This document shows, piece by piece, positions 33,715-48,236 of a stretch of 64,000 nucleotides of DNA (position 1 is the stretch's first letter; each line of letters begins with the position of its first letter). The notes beneath the pieces are model-generated. The model was not told the origin of the DNA. It saw only the letters and a program-made list of their open reading frames with translations, and made no database searches. The DNA lies in the NCBI GenBank assembly GCA_021773135.1, contig JAJFKP010000044.1, positions 62,001 through 126,000 on the forward strand, in the 5' to 3' direction. A program made the translations under genes and the position numbers. Source of the stretch: Woeseiaceae bacterium. Lineage in GTDB: Bacteria; Pseudomonadota; Gammaproteobacteria; Steroidobacterales; Woeseiaceae.

Positions 33715-34740
33715 TCATAAGCCGACCAGCTCTCGCAAAACAGCGGTCGCATAGCTACCCCGGTCGAGTCCGAATTCAAGGCAGATGACAGTTCCATCTA
33801 TTTCCCACTCCAGCTCGCGAACGACAGCACGCAGCGCCCGGCGTGCCGGTTTCATTCTCGCCGCGCGCAGACACTGGACGTATTCGGGAAATCGACCTGC
33901 GACTGTCTGCTCCAGTATCGCTGGCGCGCCGTCGCCATGCACGGCACCGTCTCCCCACATAGCACCGGTTGTATGGACGTCCATGGCGGCGACCCGTTGA
34001 TCAATCACATCGTCATTCACATCGATCCGGAATACACTGCCACTGCCGTCCAGGTTCAGCGTATCGCCCGGTAACGCTTTGTTCCAGGACCCATCGCCGA
34101 CGCGCACACTCAGGATTTCGTTAAAGAGGAACGACCTGGCCGCCGACAGGACAATGCCACGCTTATCGCGGCGCAGTCGCTTGCCAGCGGCGAGGTTCGC
34201 CGCCGCTAGCAAATTGTTGGCACCACGCCCAAATCGTTGTGGGCCGAAATAATTGGGAATACCGCCTGCACGAATGGCCGCGAGTCGATGCGGGACGTCA
34301 GTGCCGTCGGACCTGACTTCGCGCAGCGTTATCCGAAACCGGTTCCCTGTGTGTGCACCCCGTTTGAGCTTGCGTTGATGGCGTTGCGTTTCAATAATCC
34401 TGACGCCGTCTATTTGGACGTTGCGCCAATCTGTTCCCTTACTGCTTGGTCGGCGTACGCTAAACCATTGCCGGGTCACGGCATGCCGATCCTTAAGCCC
34501 CGCGTAACCAACATCGCGCTGGGCGATACCCGCGTGTTGGGCGAGCATGCGGGCCACCCAGGTCGTGTTTGCGCCGGTTTTTTCGATCCACAGATAGTCA
34601 TGCTCTCCATCCCCGGTTAACACGAAACCCAGGTTCTCAACCACCTGGAAATCCTGGGGAGTCTGCTTGATCTGCCCGTGGATCAGGCTGGCGCCATAAG
34701 CACGACACCAATCGGGGAGAAAGCTATTTGACGATGGCAT
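33715..34740 (-). CDS. truD: tRNA pseudouridine(13) synthase TruD
   Basis: TruD makes pseudouridine 13 in tRNA-Glu. The 341-residue protein has the catalytic segment Gly-Tyr-Ala-Gly-Leu-Lys-Asp-Arg-His-Ala with the nucleophilic Asp. It also has the Asn-Tyr-Phe-Gly-Pro-Gln-Arg-Phe-Gly block and the inserted domain of the family. It overlaps ftsB by 17 bases when started at the ATG 34740. In most gammaproteobacteria ispD and ispF stand between ftsB and truD; here there is no room for them. Confidence 0.95.
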   Translation of the reverse strand: MPSSNSFLPDWCRAYGASLIHGQIKQTPQDFQVVENLGFVLTGDGEHDYLWIEKTGANTTWVARMLAQHAGIAQRDVGYAGLKDRHAVTRQWFSVRRPSSKGTDWRNVQIDGVRIIETQRHQRKLKRGAHTGNRFRITLREVRSDGTDVPHRLAAIRAGGIPNYFGPQRFGRGANNLLAAANLAAGKRLRRDKRGIVLSAARSFLFNEILSVRVGDGSWNKALPGDTLNLDGSGSVFRIDVNDDVIDQRVAAMDVHTTGAMWGDGAVHGDGAPAILEQTVAGRFPEYVQCLRAARMKPARRALRAVVRELEWEIDGTVICLEFGLDRGSYATAVLRELVGL

Positions 34741-35038
34741 CGGCAACCAGCCGGTCGCCTTGGGCAGGGACCACCTGGTAGAACGTCTCCGATTCGCCGA
34801 TCATGCCGAGATCCGTACGCGCGCGCTCTTCCGCAGCAGCCCGACCGTTCTTGAGATTAACAACCTCGGCTTCCAGGGCGACATTGCGGGCACGCAATGC
34901 TGCATTCTCGCTGCGTTGCTCCGCAACGGCGTGACGAAGATTCTGGGTACGGGAAAAACCGCTGTCAGACAGCAGCAGCTGGCCGATCATGGCCACCCCG
35001 GCCATTGCCAACAGCAGCATTATCCAACGAATATTCAA
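34724..35038 (-). CDS. ftsB: Cell division protein FtsB
   Basis: FtsB forms the FtsQLB complex that activates septal peptidoglycan synthesis. The 104-residue bitopic protein has one membrane segment (about residues 5-23), a coiled coil (about 30-72, with Asn-Ala-Ala-Leu-Arg-Ala-Arg-Asn heptads) and the conserved Glu-Glu-Arg-Ala-Arg-x-Asp-Leu-Gly-Met plus Glu-Thr-Phe-Tyr-Gln. The likely start is TTG at 35038, with GGAAGG six bases upstream; an ATG six codons later would cut into the membrane segment. It follows eno by 26 bases and overlaps truD. Confidence 0.92.
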   Translation of the reverse strand: MNIRWIMLLLAMAGVAMIGQLLLSDSGFSRTQNLRHAVAEQRSENAALRARNVALEAEVVNLKNGRAAAEERARTDLGMIGESETFYQVVPAQGDRLVADAIVK

Positions 35039-35064
35039 GTTGCGCCTTCCCCGTGTAACGCGAT

Positions 35065-36459
<1,395 letters not shown>

Positions 36460-36474
36460 TCATCAAACGAACCT

Positions 36475-36490
36475 GGCTGTTTAAACAGCC
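36475..36490. repeat. Perfect 16-bp palindrome after kdsA
   Basis: GGCTGTTTAAACAGCC lies four bases after the kdsA stop codon, at the start of the 150-base kdsA-eno gap. As RNA it would form a six-pair stem with a TTAA loop. There is no immediate long T-run on the minus strand (AGGTTCGTTTG follows), so it is a weak terminator or attenuator candidate, or a protein site. Confidence 0.5.
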
Positions 36491-36494
36491 TGTC

Positions 36495-39067
<2,573 letters not shown>

Positions 39068-39142
39068 TTAAATGTTCTCAATTCGACCCGGAAGAAGCCA
39101 TCTGTGGGTGTTTCAGGCGCTTCTCGACAAGACCCGTCGATT

Positions 39143-39177
39143 GATTAAAGACGGTGTTGCAAGTTATCAGAACACCG
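39143..39177 (-). terminator. Possible rho-independent terminator after tilS
   Basis: On the minus strand CGGTGTT, a 12-base loop, AACACCG and TCTTTAAT follow about 20 bases after the tilS stop. The stem is seven perfect pairs; the T-rich tract is short and interrupted. It would separate tilS from pyrG transcription. Confidence 0.42.
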
Positions 39178-39198
39178 CAGTCATCACAATGCGCCAAG

Positions 39199-40542
39199 CT
39201 ACTTTAGGAGCGGGGCATCATGCCATTGGGCGACATAACCGGGCTGTGCCGTACTCTGAGCGTCAATCCACAGGTCGGCAACCGCCACCAGGCTTTCGCC
39301 GCGATACAAAAGCGGCAACCGGGAACGCATCCAGGGCACAATGCCGGCATCTTGCAGCAATCCTTTGAGCTTTTGCGGGCTTTTGTGCCCGGCAACCCGA
39401 ATGGTCTCGCCGCCTTCTCTAAAACGGATCTCGAGACCCGCTGCGGCGATTTCGGGTGAAATGCCCACTCCATCCGTGTCCACGAGTTGCAGCGTACCCA
39501 ATTCGCCGCCAATAGCTACGCGCTGCCCGTTGGGCAGCAATGTGCCTCCCGCCGCCAGTGACGTCGATGACGGTTCCGGCAGGATAAAGAGCTCATTGCG
39601 GTAGCGGCGAATTTCAACGCCCGACCAGGACACCAGCGGCTGCGCATCGGGACGCGCCGGAATGAGTTCAGCGACGATCTGTTGCAGGCGCGTGCCGGGT
39701 GGCGCAGGGACGCCGCAACGGCGAATCGCACGGCGTAGTACGTTACGCTGGCGTGGCGCCGAAAGCCCCAGCAATTGATCGATGCTGAGTCGGCAGTCGG
39801 TGCCCACCGCAACCAGGTCGGCATCGGCAAGATCATCCAACAGCTCACTGGCCTCGCCCACCAGCTCGGCGCTGCGCCGCAGGCGCCCTGCGACCCCCGG
39901 CCAACGGCTCGCCAGCGCTGGCAGGACCTGAAGCCGCAGGAAGTTGCGATCGAAGCGCGTGTCCCGATTCGACGGATCCTCGATCCATTGCAGCTGCTCT
40001 ACTGCGGCATACGACTTCAGGTCTTGCAATGGCACATCCAAAAGTGGACGCAACAGGAGACCTGTGCCGAAATTCCGCTGCGCTCCGATACCAGCCAGAC
40101 CGGTTACACCGCTTCCCCGCATCAGGTTAAGCAGCAGCGTCTCCGCCTGATCATCTTGATGATGGGCACTGAGCAGGCAGTCATCGACCTCGACCAGTTC
40201 GCGAAATGCAGCGTACCGGGCATCGCGGGCGGCAGCCTCCAGTCCGCCTGACGCCGATTCATCGACGGTCACCGCGAGCCCTGCATAGTCGACGCCAAGG
40301 TTTTTCGCAACCGCCTGGCAGTGAGACGCCCAGCCCGGCGAGTCGGGGTGCAGCCCATGGTCAACATGCATGGCAACAATGGGCGTTGGGGTGCCAGAAT
40401 TTGCGAGGGCATGCAATAAGACGGTTGAGTCAATACCGCCACTGAAAGCGACGATCCAGCGAGCTGGCGAAACGTCGCCGGTCAGTGACCGCAGCCTGAG
40501 TAGTAGTTCTTTCCTGAACAGTTGAGCTGATTCGAGGGTCAT
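39199..40542 (-). CDS. tilS: tRNA(Ile)-lysidine synthetase TilS
   Basis: TilS modifies C34 of tRNA-Ile (CAU) to lysidine so that it reads AUA. The 447-residue protein has the ATP-pyrophosphatase P-loop Phe-Ser-Gly-Gly-Ile-Asp-Ser-Thr, His-Val-Asp-His-Gly-Leu, Ala-His-His-x-Asp-Asp-Gln-Ala-Glu-Thr and Arg-Gly-Ser-Gly. The substrate-binding middle domain and the C-terminal TilS domain (Leu-Lys-Gly-Leu-Leu-Gln-Asp) follow. It lies about 70 bases after accA, the conserved gammaproteobacterial arrangement. Confidence 0.94.
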   Translation of the reverse strand: MTLESAQLFRKELLLRLRSLTGDVSPARWIVAFSGGIDSTVLLHALANSGTPTPIVAMHVDHGLHPDSPGWASHCQAVAKNLGVDYAGLAVTVDESASGGLEAAARDARYAAFRELVEVDDCLLSAHHQDDQAETLLLNLMRGSGVTGLAGIGAQRNFGTGLLLRPLLDVPLQDLKSYAAVEQLQWIEDPSNRDTRFDRNFLRLQVLPALASRWPGVAGRLRRSAELVGEASELLDDLADADLVAVGTDCRLSIDQLLGLSAPRQRNVLRRAIRRCGVPAPPGTRLQQIVAELIPARPDAQPLVSWSGVEIRRYRNELFILPEPSSTSLAAGGTLLPNGQRVAIGGELGTLQLVDTDGVGISPEIAAAGLEIRFREGGETIRVAGHKSPQKLKGLLQDAGIVPWMRSRLPLLYRGESLVAVADLWIDAQSTAQPGYVAQWHDAPLLK

Positions 40543-40614
40543 CTGTCTCGCTCACGCTCGCCAATCAGTCTGCCGTTCGAATGGCGCGCATCCGAGCTCG
40601 ACGTCAGCCAGCCG

Positions 40615-41574
40615 CTAGCCTTCTTTGAATTGTCCGAAGCCCGTGAGTCGCTGCTGTCGCTCTGCCAGCAGCTGATCCGTATCAAGTCGTTCCAGCTCGC
40701 CCAGATATTTACTCAGTGCATTACGGATCACCTCAGCCATAGCCGTGGGATCCCGGTGTGCCGCGCCCAGTGGTTCCGGCAGCACTTCGTCGACCAGACC
40801 GAAGTCGCTCAGGCTGGTCGCGGTGATGCGCATCGCTTCTGCAGCTTCCGCCGCTTTCTCCGCACTTTTCCACAAGATGGATGCACAGCCTTCCGGCGAA
40901 ATAACCGAATAAACGCTGTATTGCAGCATCAGCAGCCGATCACTAACACCTATTGCCAGCGCCCCGCCGGATCCGCCTTCGCCGATCACGACACTGACAA
41001 CCGGTGTGCGGATTTTCGCCATCAGAAAAAGGCTATAGGCAATCGCTTCACTCTGGCCTCTCTCTTCGGCGCCCATACCGGGATAGGCGCCGGGCGTATC
41101 AATGAAGGTGACAATCGGCAGCGAAAATTTTTGCGCCATCTTCATCAGACGCTGTGCTTTGCGATAGCCCTCGGGCTTGGGCATACCGTAGTTACGGCGG
41201 ACTCTTTCTTTCGTATCGCGACCCTTTTGGTGGCCGATAAACATGACGGCGCGACCGTCAACTCTTCCGATGCCGCCAATGATCGCCGGATCGTCGGCGT
41301 ACATACGATCACCGTGCAACTCCTGAAAATCAGGCGCTAATTCTGCGAGATAGTCGGCCGTGTAGGGCCGCATCGGGTGCCGCGCAACCTGGGCTATTTG
41401 CCAGGCATTCAGCTTGGAAAAAATACTTGTCGTCAGTGATTCGCTCTTGGTTTTGAGCCTGGCGACTTCTTCACTGATATTAATTTCTGAATCGTCGCCT
41501 ACGTAGCGGAGCTCGTCGATTTTCGCCTCGAGCTCGGCAATGGGCTGTTCAAAATCAAGAAATTTGAGATCCAT
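40615..41574 (-). CDS. accA: Acetyl-CoA carboxylase carboxyltransferase subunit alpha
   Basis: AccA, with AccD, transfers CO2 from biotin to acetyl-CoA at the start of fatty-acid synthesis. The 319-residue protein begins with [14 protein letters not shown]. It contains the carboxyltransferase motifs Ile-Gly-His-Gln-Lys-Gly-Arg, Pro-Gly-Ala-Tyr-Pro-Gly and Gly-Glu-Gly-Gly-Ser-Gly-Gly-Ala-Leu. The ATG at 41574 matches the family start; an in-frame GTG six codons upstream is less likely. dnaE ends about 70 bases upstream. Confidence 0.97.
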   Translation of the reverse strand: MDLKFLDFEQPIAELEAKIDELRYVGDDSEINISEEVARLKTKSESLTTSIFSKLNAWQIAQVARHPMRPYTADYLAELAPDFQELHGDRMYADDPAIIGGIGRVDGRAVMFIGHQKGRDTKERVRRNYGMPKPEGYRKAQRLMKMAQKFSLPIVTFIDTPGAYPGMGAEERGQSEAIAYSLFLMAKIRTPVVSVVIGEGGSGGALAIGVSDRLLMLQYSVYSVISPEGCASILWKSAEKAAEAAEAMRITATSLSDFGLVDEVLPEPLGAAHRDPTAMAEVIRNALSKYLGELERLDTDQLLAERQQRLTGFGQFKEG

Positions 41575-41647
41575 GCTTAATTGGTCAACCACAGTCTGGA
41601 GACATCGCCAGCGCCCATGCAGCGCACTTTGGCACCAGAGAGCGACT

Positions 41648-44600
41648 CTACCTCATTTCCCGCCCAGGTGCGTACAGCAATCGCACGCTGTTTTGACCAA
41701 GTAGTGCAGTCAGTTTGTCGCGTAATTCGCGGCTGGGTCGCACCGTCCAGTCCGGGCCAAGCTTCAATCGGGCCGCAGCATCGCTGCCGGTATATTGCAC
41801 AGCGACATCGCACGAACCTTCCCGATAGGGGAGCAATACATCGTGCAAACGGTGCAGTAGATTCTGTCCCTGCCCATTGGGGGCAAGACACAGCACCATA
41901 CCGCGGGCCTTACTTTCAATGACCCTGTCAATTGGCAGCACTGTTTTTGCGTTGACCTGCCAGGCGCCCATGAAATCGTCGTACCGCAGGGCACCCGACA
42001 CCACCACGATCTCATCCTTTGTCAGCAGGTGCCGGAATTCCTGAAACGATTCGGCGAAAAGACTGACCTCCAGGCGACCGGAGTCATCGTCAAGAACTAC
42101 CGTAACGCGATTGCCGCGCTTGCGAATGTCCATGATTAAACCTGCAACCGTGACTTCCCGCCGGGGTTGACGATAATTGCGTTCGCCTGAGGCAGTTTGT
42201 GGCGGCGGTTCGGACGCGATATCCGCCAGTTTGCCATCCACCAGGTAGCGGGCATCCCGCCGGACAGCGTCGAATGGATGGCCGGTCAGGTACAGTCCCA
42301 GCGCCTCTTTTTCGTTGACCAGCAGTTCTCGTTCGGTCCATTCTTCCAGACGAGGTGTTGCAGGCGGCGTTTCCACTGCAACAGGTTCGGCCAGGCCGAA
42401 CATGTCGTTTTGTCCGGCAGCACGCGCGCGCGCTTCCTGATCCGCACTTTTTATCGCATCAGGCAACTCCTGGATGAGCTGACGTCGCGACAGCCCGAAA
42501 TCATCCATCGCGCCAGATTTGATCATCGCCTCCAACGCACGTCGGTTGATACGCTCGGTGTCGACGCGGCGGCAGAATTCTTTAAGATTACTGTACTCAC
42601 CCGATTTTTCGCGCTCTGCAATGATCGCCTCCACGACATTGCGTCCGACACCTTTGATCGCACCGAGTCCGTATAGAATCGACTGCTGCCCGGCTACGCC
42701 GAAATAATAGGCAGATCGGTTGATGCTTGGCACCAGCACGTCAAGGCCGATTTTTCTGCAATCGTCTTTGACCATGACGATCCGGTCAGTGTTGTCGAGA
42801 TCCGCGCTCATCGCTGCCGCCATAAACGCAGCCGGATAGTGCGCTTTGAGGTAGGCGGTCTGGTATGACAGTAATGCATAGGCTGCGGAATGCGATTTAT
42901 TAAATCCATAACCCGCAAACTTTTCCATCAAATCGAATATTCGAGTCGCAGTGCGTTTTTCTACACCACGGGTGATCGATCCGCTGAGGAAGATTTCGCG
43001 CTGCTGCGCCATTTCTTCCGCCTTCTTTTTGCCCATTGCCCGACGTAAAAGATCCGCGCCGCCCAGCGTGTAACCAGCCAACACCTGAGCGATCTGCATG
43101 ACCTGTTCCTGGTAAAGGATCACCCCGTAGGTTGGTTCCAGAACCGTCTTCAGGTCAGGATGTAAATAATCGATGTCCGACTTATTTACGTCGTGTTTTC
43201 GCGACACGAAATCGTCGACCATGCCCGACTGCAGCGGGCCCGGCCTGAATAGTGCGACCAGCGCCACCAGGTCATCGAACTGGTCCGGCTGCAGCCGTTT
43301 CACGAGGTCGCGCATGCCGCGGGATTCAAGCTGAAACACGCCGCGCGTCTTGCACGCCTGCAGCAGGCGGAAGGTTTTCTCGTCATCCATCGGTATGCTC
43401 GAGATGTCGAGCAATCGATCAGGATTCTCTGCATTTATGGCCTGCACGGCCCAGTCGATAATGGTCAGCGTCTTGAGGCCGAGAAAATCAAATTTGACCA
43501 GCCCGGCGGCTTCGACATCGTCCTTGTCCAGCTGCGTCACCGCGTTTACGCCGCCGTCTTCGCAATACAGCGGCGTGAAATCAGTCAGTTGATCAGGCGC
43601 GATTACAACGCCGCCAGCATGTTTACCGGCATTGCGTGCCAGCCCCTCGAGTGATCGGGCGAGGTCGATGATTCCCGCAACCTCCTCATCATCCTGGTAC
43701 ATCCGGGCGAGTTCTTCCTCGTCTTGCAGGGCCTTGTCGAGCGTCATGCCGACTTCAAAAGGAACCTGCTTGGCGATCCTGTCAACGAAACCGTAAGGAT
43801 GGCCCAGCACACGCCCGACATCGCGTATCACCGCTTTCGCTGCCATAGTTCCGTAGGTGATAATCTGCGAAACACGATCTCGGCCATACCGCTCCGCTAC
43901 ATACTCGATGACCCGATCCCGGCCCTCCATGCAGAAGTCGATATCGAAATCAGGCATCGACACGCGTTCGGGATTCAGGAAGCGCTCGAACAGCAGATCG
44001 TATTCAAGCGGATCCAGATCGGTTATACCCAGCACATAGGCGACCAGCGAGCCCGCGCCCGAGCCTCTTCCCGGACCGACAGGAATCTTGTGATCTTTGG
44101 CCCATTGGATGAAGTCGGCAACGATCAGAAAGTAACCGGGAAAGCCCATGTCACAAATAACTGCCAACTCATCTTGCAGACGCTTTTTATAGGGTGCCGC
44201 CATCGCATTAAACTGGTCTGCGGCAATATCATCCTGCAACATCTTGCGCTGCAGGAACGCTTCCAGCCCATGGTCCGATTCTGCGCGCAGGAACTCTTCC
44301 GGCGTCTGTCCCTCGGGCACCGGAAATTCCGGCAGAAACGACTCGCCAAAACGCAGATCGAGATTGCAGCGGCGTGCAATCTCGACAGTGTTCTCGATTG
44401 CCTCCGGAATATCTTCAAACAACGCCACCATTTCGTCGCTGTTTTTCAGGTACTGATGTTCACTGTAATTCCGTGGACGATCAGGGTCCGTCAGGGTCCG
44501 CCCCTGCTGGATACAGACCCGCGCTTCATGTGAATCGAAGTCAGCAGCGTCAATGAACCGCACATCATTGGTCGCGACCACAGGAATCGATTGTTCGGCA

Positions 44601-45166
44601 GCAAGCGTAATGGCCGCTTGCAGGCAGGCCTCCTCGCCGGCACGACCCATTCTTGTTACTTCAATATAATATCGATCGCCAAATAGCGTCTTCCAGAAAT
44701 CCAGGCGTTCACGGGCAAGATCCGCATGGTCGGCTGCCAGGGCGCGCCCGACATCTCCGTGTATTCCGGCCGACAATGCGATGAGGCCTGTTGTCGTTTT
44801 TTTCGTGAGCCAGGAACGCTCAATCAGCGGCACGCCCTGCCGCTGTCCTTCCAGAAACGAACGGGTCACCAGGCGAGTCAGATTTCGGTAACCGACGAGA
44901 TCCTGACACAGGACCACCAGCTGAAACGGACGATCTTTTTCGTCCTCGCTGGCAATCTGCAAATCGACACCGATGATTGGCTTGAGGCCGTTGGCACAGG
45001 CGCGCCGGTAGAACTTGACCAGGCCAAACAGGTTTCCCTGGTCCGTTAGCGCGACTGCCGGCATAGCAAAACTTGCGCACCGCTGCATCAGCGCCGAAAT
45101 CCGAATAGTGCTGTCACTAATCGAATATTCAGTATGCAGGTGCAAATGGACGAAAGACTGGCTCAC
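41648..45166 (-). CDS. dnaE: DNA polymerase III alpha subunit
   Basis: DnaE is the replicative polymerase. The 1172-residue protein has, in order, the PHP domain ([10 protein letters not shown]), the polymerase core with catalytic acids in Pro-Asp-Phe-Asp-Ile-Asp-Phe, the helix-hairpin-helix region, the OB fold and the tau-binding C-terminus. The start is GTG at 45166, preceded by AAGAG. Gammaproteobacterial order rnhB-dnaE-accA is kept. Long open frames on the opposite strand inside this gene are not genes. Confidence 0.97.
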   Translation of the reverse strand: MSQSFVHLHLHTEYSISDSTIRISALMQRCASFAMPAVALTDQGNLFGLVKFYRRACANGLKPIIGVDLQIASEDEKDRPFQLVVLCQDLVGYRNLTRLVTRSFLEGQRQGVPLIERSWLTKKTTTGLIALSAGIHGDVGRALAADHADLARERLDFWKTLFGDRYYIEVTRMGRAGEEACLQAAITLAAEQSIPVVATNDVRFIDAADFDSHEARVCIQQGRTLTDPDRPRNYSEHQYLKNSDEMVALFEDIPEAIENTVEIARRCNLDLRFGESFLPEFPVPEGQTPEEFLRAESDHGLEAFLQRKMLQDDIAADQFNAMAAPYKKRLQDELAVICDMGFPGYFLIVADFIQWAKDHKIPVGPGRGSGAGSLVAYVLGITDLDPLEYDLLFERFLNPERVSMPDFDIDFCMEGRDRVIEYVAERYGRDRVSQIITYGTMAAKAVIRDVGRVLGHPYGFVDRIAKQVPFEVGMTLDKALQDEEELARMYQDDEEVAGIIDLARSLEGLARNAGKHAGGVVIAPDQLTDFTPLYCEDGGVNAVTQLDKDDVEAAGLVKFDFLGLKTLTIIDWAVQAINAENPDRLLDISSIPMDDEKTFRLLQACKTRGVFQLESRGMRDLVKRLQPDQFDDLVALVALFRPGPLQSGMVDDFVSRKHDVNKSDIDYLHPDLKTVLEPTYGVILYQEQVMQIAQVLAGYTLGGADLLRRAMGKKKAEEMAQQREIFLSGSITRGVEKRTATRIFDLMEKFAGYGFNKSHSAAYALLSYQTAYLKAHYPAAFMAAAMSADLDNTDRIVMVKDDCRKIGLDVLVPSINRSAYYFGVAGQQSILYGLGAIKGVGRNVVEAIIAEREKSGEYSNLKEFCRRVDTERINRRALEAMIKSGAMDDFGLSRRQLIQELPDAIKSADQEARARAAGQNDMFGLAEPVAVETPPATPRLEEWTERELLVNEKEALGLYLTGHPFDAVRRDARYLVDGKLADIASEPPPQTASGERNYRQPRREVTVAGLIMDIRKRGNRVTVVLDDDSGRLEVSLFAESFQEFRHLLTKDEIVVVSGALRYDDFMGAWQVNAKTVLPIDRVIESKARGMVLCLAPNGQGQNLLHRLHDVLLPYREGSCDVAVQYTGSDAAARLKLGPDWTVRPSRELRDKLTALLGQNSVRLLYAPGREMR

Positions 45167-45263
45167 GATGCTCTTGTTATGCTCGTTTTCGGGCGGCGTG
45201 GTTCACCGCCCCAAAGGGTGAATCATCGGCTGCTTGCGCCCCAATTTCAATCGGTCTTTCGAT

Positions 45264-45872
45264 TCACGACAATGTCCGGACAGGTCGAAATGTGCGCCGG
45301 TGCTGTGGGCAGGGTCCCAACCGGGCGATGCGTTCACGATGCCCGGCCGTGGCATATCCTTTGTGCTGCCGGAAGCCGTAGTCGGGGTAAAGACGGTCCA
45401 TGGCGCACATCATCTGGTCGCGCTGCACCTTGGCGAGTATCGAGGCCGCACTGATGGCAGATACGCTGGCATCTCCGCGCACGATTGCTTCACCAGTAAT
45501 AACTTGATCAGCGAAGGTGAGATTCGGCAACCGATTGCCGTCGACCCTGGCGAGTCCCGGCAATACATTGAGGCCAAGCAGCGCCCGCCGCATCGCAAGA
45601 AAGGTCGCCTGCAAGATATTGATCGCGTCTATTTCGGCCGCATCAGCCCAGGCCACTGACCATGCCAGAGACACACGCTTGATTTCAGCCGACAGTGCCT
45701 CTCGACGTTGCTCGGATAGCACTTTGGAGTCCATCAGGCCGGCAATTGGCCTATCGGCAGATAATATGACGGCAGCCGCTACGACCGGACCGGCGAGTGG
45801 TCCACGACCGGCCTCGTCAACGCCGGCTACCAGGCCATCAAATTGCTGACTATCGTGCAGTGAGGCGCTCAT
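45264..45872 (-). CDS. rnhB: Ribonuclease HII
   Basis: RNase HII removes ribonucleotides from DNA. The 202-residue protein has the signature [14 protein letters not shown] near the N-terminus (first two catalytic acids). The other catalytic Asp residues lie in the Ala-Arg-Val-Asp-Gly-Asn and Ala-Lys-Val-x-Arg-Asp segments. It overlaps the lpxB stop (ATGA) and is separated from dnaE by about 100 bases without a recognisable site. Confidence 0.95.
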   Translation of the reverse strand: MSASLHDSQQFDGLVAGVDEAGRGPLAGPVVAAAVILSADRPIAGLMDSKVLSEQRREALSAEIKRVSLAWSVAWADAAEIDAINILQATFLAMRRALLGLNVLPGLARVDGNRLPNLTFADQVITGEAIVRGDASVSAISAASILAKVQRDQMMCAMDRLYPDYGFRQHKGYATAGHRERIARLGPCPQHRRTFRPVRTLS

Positions 45873-47008
45873 TCTGCGTTTGCAACCGCTAGAACCGCAT
45901 CAGCGGCGCGCTGATCGGCATTGCGTGCGAGCGTCGAACGCAGCTCACCGAACTGCTGGGCAATGTGCCAGCACCGCGCGGGATCGTCAATCAGCGCCGC
46001 GACAGCATTCGCAAGCGCCCTTGCGTTGGCGGCACCCTGTAGGAATTCGGGCACAAGCGGCGTATCGGTCAGGAGGTTAGGCAAGGTGAAATACGGCACC
46101 TTGACGAGGCCGCAGCCTTTGGCAATTGCGTAGGTCAGAGGCGCGAGCTTATACGCGCCAACCATAGGCTTTTTCAGTAAAGCTGCCTGCAAAGACGCTG
46201 TTCCGGATGCTACCAGGACTATGTCAGCTGCTTCGAGGACGGTATCGGCTTTGCCATCAATGAGACGAAATCGTTCTGTCAGACCTGCATTCTTCAACTG
46301 CACAGAAAACACTTCTCGCAGAGATCGCGTAGCCATTGGCGCAACGAATTCCAGTTGTTTGTAGCGATCGGCCAGAAGGCAACAGGCGTCAGCAAAAACC
46401 TGTCCCAGGCGCGAAACCTCGCTATGCCGACTGCCCGGCAAGACAGCAACAACCTGTTCGCCCGTGACGCCTAATTGAGCCCGCGCACCATCGATATCGG
46501 GTACTACTGGAGTCCGGTCAGCCATTGGATGCCCGACAAATTCGGCCGCAACTTGATGCCGATCGTAAAACGTTTTTTCGAAGGGCAACAAACAAAGAAC
46601 GCAGTTCGCCGCTTGTGTAATTTTCCTGATTCTCCCCTGCCGCCATGCCCATACGGACGGGCTTACATAGTGCACAGTATTTACTTCGGCGGCTCGCAAC
46701 CTGGTTTCGAGTCCGAGATTGAAATCGGGCGCATCAATGCCGACAAATACGTCGGGAGGCCGGCGGGTCCAGCGCTGAATCAGCGCACGCCGCAATCGCA
46801 GCAGTCGGGGTATTCTGCGCAGCGGCTCAATCAGTCCCATGACCGCGAGTTCTTCAGCACTGGCAATCGGCTCGCATCCGGCAGCCACCATTGCCGGCCC
46901 GGCTACACCTTCGAAATGAATATCGGATCGTTTGTCGTTAAGCGCGGTAATCAATCCTGCGCCAAGCAGGTCGCCGGAAGTTTCGCCAGCGACAAGCGCA
47001 ATGCGCAT
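45869..47008 (-). CDS. lpxB: Lipid-A-disaccharide synthase LpxB
   Basis: LpxB joins UDP-2,3-diacylglucosamine and lipid X to make the lipid A disaccharide. The 379-residue GT19 enzyme shows the N-terminal Val-Ala-Gly-Glu-Thr-Ser-Gly-Asp, Gly-Ile-Asp-Ala-Pro-Asp-Phe-Asn, Tyr-Tyr/[10 protein letters not shown] and Leu-Pro-Gly-Ser-Arg-x-Ser-Glu-Val. It is a peripheral inner-membrane protein. It starts two bases after the lpxA stop and is coupled to rnhB. Confidence 0.96.
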   Translation of the reverse strand: MRIALVAGETSGDLLGAGLITALNDKRSDIHFEGVAGPAMVAAGCEPIASAEELAVMGLIEPLRRIPRLLRLRRALIQRWTRRPPDVFVGIDAPDFNLGLETRLRAAEVNTVHYVSPSVWAWRQGRIRKITQAANCVLCLLPFEKTFYDRHQVAAEFVGHPMADRTPVVPDIDGARAQLGVTGEQVVAVLPGSRHSEVSRLGQVFADACCLLADRYKQLEFVAPMATRSLREVFSVQLKNAGLTERFRLIDGKADTVLEAADIVLVASGTASLQAALLKKPMVGAYKLAPLTYAIAKGCGLVKVPYFTLPNLLTDTPLVPEFLQGAANARALANAVAALIDDPARCWHIAQQFGELRSTLARNADQRAADAVLAVANAE

Positions 47009-47010
47009 GA

Positions 47011-47784
47011 TTAACGCAGGATTCCGCGTTCTGAGCGTTTCAGTGATTCGATGAAGATATCGAGTTCGGGTTTGCCATCTGCCGTTGCTTCCAGTTCGGT
47101 AATTGCATCGGCAAGTTTAATTCCCTTGCGAAAAACCACCCGATAAGCATTGCGAATGTTGCGTATTTGGTCGGCGGAAAAACCACGCCGTTTGAGTCCT
47201 TCCGAATTGATACCCTTCGGTGCCGGCGGCTGACCACCCACCATCGTGTATGCCGGAACGTCGCGGCTGGTCCCGGCATACATACCGAGAAAGGCATGGG
47301 CACCGATGCGGCAAAACTGGTGCGCGCCGGTAAAACCGGCAAAAATCGCCCAATCACCCACATGCACATGTCCTGCAAGCGTGGCATTGTTGGCAAAAAT
47401 GCAGTGATCGCCAATATTACAGTCATGCGCAATGTGCACATAAGCCATGATCCAGTTGTCATTGCCAATCGAGGTCACACCGCCATCCTGAACAGTGCCC
47501 CGGCTGATTGTGCAAAACTCGCGAATTGTATTGTCGTCGCCAATTTCGAGACGGGTCGGCTCGCCGTTGTACTTCTTGTCCTGCGGATCGTCACCAACGG
47601 AGGTGAATTGGTAGAGATGATTATTCGTCCCAATGCGGGTCGGTCCGTTGATTACGACGTGACTGTCAACCTTCGATCCTGCGCCGATCTCGACGCCCGC
47701 ACCAATGACGCTGTACGGGCCTATCATCACATCGTCGGCAATGGTCGCCGACTGATCGATTATGGCTGTCGGGTGGATACTCAA
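47011..47784 (-). CDS. lpxA: UDP-N-acetylglucosamine acyltransferase LpxA
   Basis: LpxA performs the first step of lipid A synthesis. The 257-residue left-handed beta-helix has hexapeptide repeats (Ile-Gly-Pro-Tyr-Ser-Val-Ile-Gly), the catalytic histidine in Val-His-Ile-Ala-His-Asp-Cys-x-Ile-Gly, and the C-terminal helical part with Leu-Lys-Arg-Arg-Gly-Phe. The start is TTG at 47784: a stop codon lies two codons upstream in frame, and the conserved His-Pro-Thr-Ala-Ile follows immediately. The TTGA overlaps the fabZ stop. Confidence 0.96.
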   Translation of the reverse strand: MSIHPTAIIDQSATIADDVMIGPYSVIGAGVEIGAGSKVDSHVVINGPTRIGTNNHLYQFTSVGDDPQDKKYNGEPTRLEIGDDNTIREFCTISRGTVQDGGVTSIGNDNWIMAYVHIAHDCNIGDHCIFANNATLAGHVHVGDWAIFAGFTGAHQFCRIGAHAFLGMYAGTSRDVPAYTMVGGQPPAPKGINSEGLKRRGFSADQIRNIRNAYRVVFRKGIKLADAITELEATADGKPELDIFIESLKRSERGILR

Positions 47785-48236
47785 CGCTCACCACCGGGTG
47801 CACACATGATGTCGGCCGCTACCGCGAGACTGCCGTCAACGGTTGCCGAACAATTGTAGAACCAGATGCCTCTTCTGATGCGTTCGACGTTGACCTCAAT
47901 AACCAACTGATCACCGGGTACGACAGTGCGTCGAAAGCGCGCGTTGTTGACACCCGCAAGAAAAAACAGCGGCTTGGGATCAACGTCGATCATTGTCTGA
48001 TGGGAAAGCACCCCGCCCGCCTGCGCCATTGCTTCGATGACCAGCACACCTGGCATTACCGGCCTGCCCGGAAAATGCCCCTGAAAAAATGGCTCGTTGC
48101 TGGTGACGTTCTTGACTGCAACAATCGATTCTCCGACGGTACAGGCTGTCACTTTATCTAGCAGCAGGAACGGAAAGCGATGCGGCAACGCTGCAGATAT
48201 CTGCACGGCATCCAAGGTCATCGTCTCAGTTCCCAT
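47781..48236 (-). CDS. fabZ: (3R)-hydroxyacyl-ACP dehydratase FabZ
   Basis: FabZ dehydrates beta-hydroxyacyl-ACP in fatty-acid elongation. The 151-residue hot-dog-fold protein has the conserved Pro-His-Arg-Phe-Pro-Phe-Leu-Leu-Leu-Asp, the catalytic His in Gln-Gly-His-Phe-Pro-Gly-Arg-Pro-Val-Met-Pro-Gly-Val, and the catalytic Glu in Ile-Glu-Ala-Met-Ala-Gln. It overlaps lpxD upstream by 11 bases and lpxA downstream by four. Its position balances acyl flux between phospholipid and lipid A, as in E. coli. Confidence 0.96.
   Translation of the reverse strand: MGTETMTLDAVQISAALPHRFPFLLLDKVTACTVGESIVAVKNVTSNEPFFQGHFPGRPVMPGVLVIEAMAQAGGVLSHQTMIDVDPKPLFFLAGVNNARFRRTVVPGDQLVIEVNVERIRRGIWFYNCSATVDGSLAVAADIMCAPGGER

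Noticed and set aside
43724-44533. Long plus-strand open frame opposite dnaE
   Set aside because: It lies wholly inside the intact dnaE coding sequence on the other strand, matches no family and is explained by codon bias of dnaE.
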